Shown: positions 5,250 through 5,690 of the stretch, piece after piece
Position numbering within the stretch: the stretch's first letter is position 1
Layout of the letters: the number at the start of each line of letters is the position of its first letter
NCBI GenBank assembly: GCA_002403895.1
Contig: DHIQ01000009.1
Span: 1 to 5,690 of the forward strand
Origin: Candidatus Neomicrothrix sp. UBA4742
GTDB lineage: Bacteria > Actinomycetota > Acidimicrobiia > Acidimicrobiales > Acidimicrobilacustridaceae
Length of the DNA: 5,690 nt
Direction: 5' to 3'
Notes under the pieces: generated by a model
What the model saw: the letters and a program-made list of their open reading frames with translations, nothing else
Told to the model about the DNA's origin: nothing
The model's database searches: none
Made by a program: the position numbers and the translations under genes

Positions 5250-5690
5250 TCAGCGGTGGTGGATCTCGGCCTGCCAGCGGCCGGTGACCGGCACCAGGGC
5301 CAACGTCGTCGCCGCCCGCACCAGCCACGACAAGATGAGCTCGTGTCCGGCCTCGGAGTCGTCCCCGTCCGGCACACTCAGAACGAGGCCGCGGCGGGCG
5401 TGGTCCACCACGACCTTCCAGCCCGCCGGCAACGGGCAGCCCGCGTCGCGGAGCTGGCGCACGGCGAACCGGCCGGCGGGATGCTCCAGTCCCACCGAGG
5501 CCGGCTCGACCCCTCGCTTGGCGACCCGGCCGGGGATCCAGGTGCCCTCGACGGTGATGGCCCGGCGCCGGCCGAACACGCCCAGGGGCGAGGGCACCGG
5601 CGTGGGGGCGAACTCGTTCATGAACTCGGCCGGGTCCTCGTCGGGGCGCGGCCTCACGTTGACCCACCCATCGCGGGACCGCCCCAGGGG
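5250..5690 (-). CDS. Conserved-looking protein of unknown function, probably truncated at its 5' end by the window edge
   Basis: The - strand frame ends at TGA (5252-5250) and stays open to the right edge. The possible GTG start at 5657-5655 gives 135 residues. Upstream of it the frame continues with protein-like sequence (PLGRSRDGWVNV), so the true start may lie outside the window. I do not recognise the family. Visible features are a Pro- and acid-rich start (RPRPDEDPAEF), a basic patch (FGRRR), ITVEGTWIPGR, a Gly/Pro-containing middle (GCPLPAGWKVVVDHARRGLVLSVP), a helix-like SWLVRAATTLALVPVTG and the end RWQAEIHHR. There is no clear membrane segment or signal peptide. It is convergent with cydB, so it is not part of that operon. 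The codon use resembles the neighbours, and the alternation of hydrophobic and charged residues looks coding rather than like a GC-rich shadow frame. Another - strand frame also stays open over 5197-5667 but reads as Arg/Gly/Pro-rich low-complexity sequence. Confidence 0.6.
   Translation of the reverse strand, partial: PLGRSRDGWVNVRPRPDEDPAEFMNEFAPTPVPSPLGVFGRRRAITVEGTWIPGRVAKRGVEPASVGLEHPAGRFAVRQLRDAGCPLPAGWKVVVDHARRGLVLSVPDGDDSEAGHELILSWLVRAATTLALVPVTGRWQAEIHHR

Noticed and set aside
5616..5625. 10-bp palindrome GTTCATGAAC flanked by GAACTC repeats
   Set aside because: It lies within the coding frame of the - strand gene (EFMNEF codons). A palindrome this short is expected by chance and has no promoter context.

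Overview
The window is GC-rich chromosomal DNA that looks actinobacterial, quite possibly from class Acidimicrobiia. This is inferred from the strong third-position GC, the frequent absence of Shine-Dalgarno sequences, the style of the encoded proteins, and a cytochrome bd of the short-Q-loop 'CIO-like' type. No organism name can be fixed from the sequence alone. It reads mainly as ordinary core genome. I see no transposase, integrase, CRISPR array or phage gene.

Layout, left to right. (1) Positions 1-334 hold the C-terminal end of a conserved actinobacterial protein of unknown function. Its stop codon lies inside the following tRNA gene. (2) Positions 325-536 hold two tRNA genes on the + strand: tRNA-Asn(GTT), and a CAT-anticodon tRNA that is most likely tRNA-Ile2. 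A strong hairpin with a T-run, a probable intrinsic terminator, separates them. (3) A perfect 28-bp palindrome at 587-614 covers a good -10 hexamer just before a DUF2071/YqjF-family gene (616-1374). (4) A MurA enolpyruvyl transferase gene follows (1395-2726). (5) A cydA-cydB pair encodes a bd-type quinol oxidase (2763-5215), with an ATGA start/stop overlap. (6) A convergent - strand gene of unknown function (stop at 5250) probably runs off the right edge.

How the parts fit together. MurA makes the first committed peptidoglycan precursor in the cytoplasm. CydAB is a membrane terminal oxidase reducing O2 to water with quinol. They do not share a pathway and probably sit together by chromosomal neighbourhood only. 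The clearest regulatory theme is that the DUF2071 gene, murA and cydA each have a TANNNT -10 hexamer 6-7 nt upstream of the start codon and no Shine-Dalgarno. This fits leaderless transcripts and separate promoters despite short gaps. Only cydB has an obvious Shine-Dalgarno. The most unusual feature is the palindrome laid over the DUF2071 promoter, which looks like an operator for a regulator encoded elsewhere.
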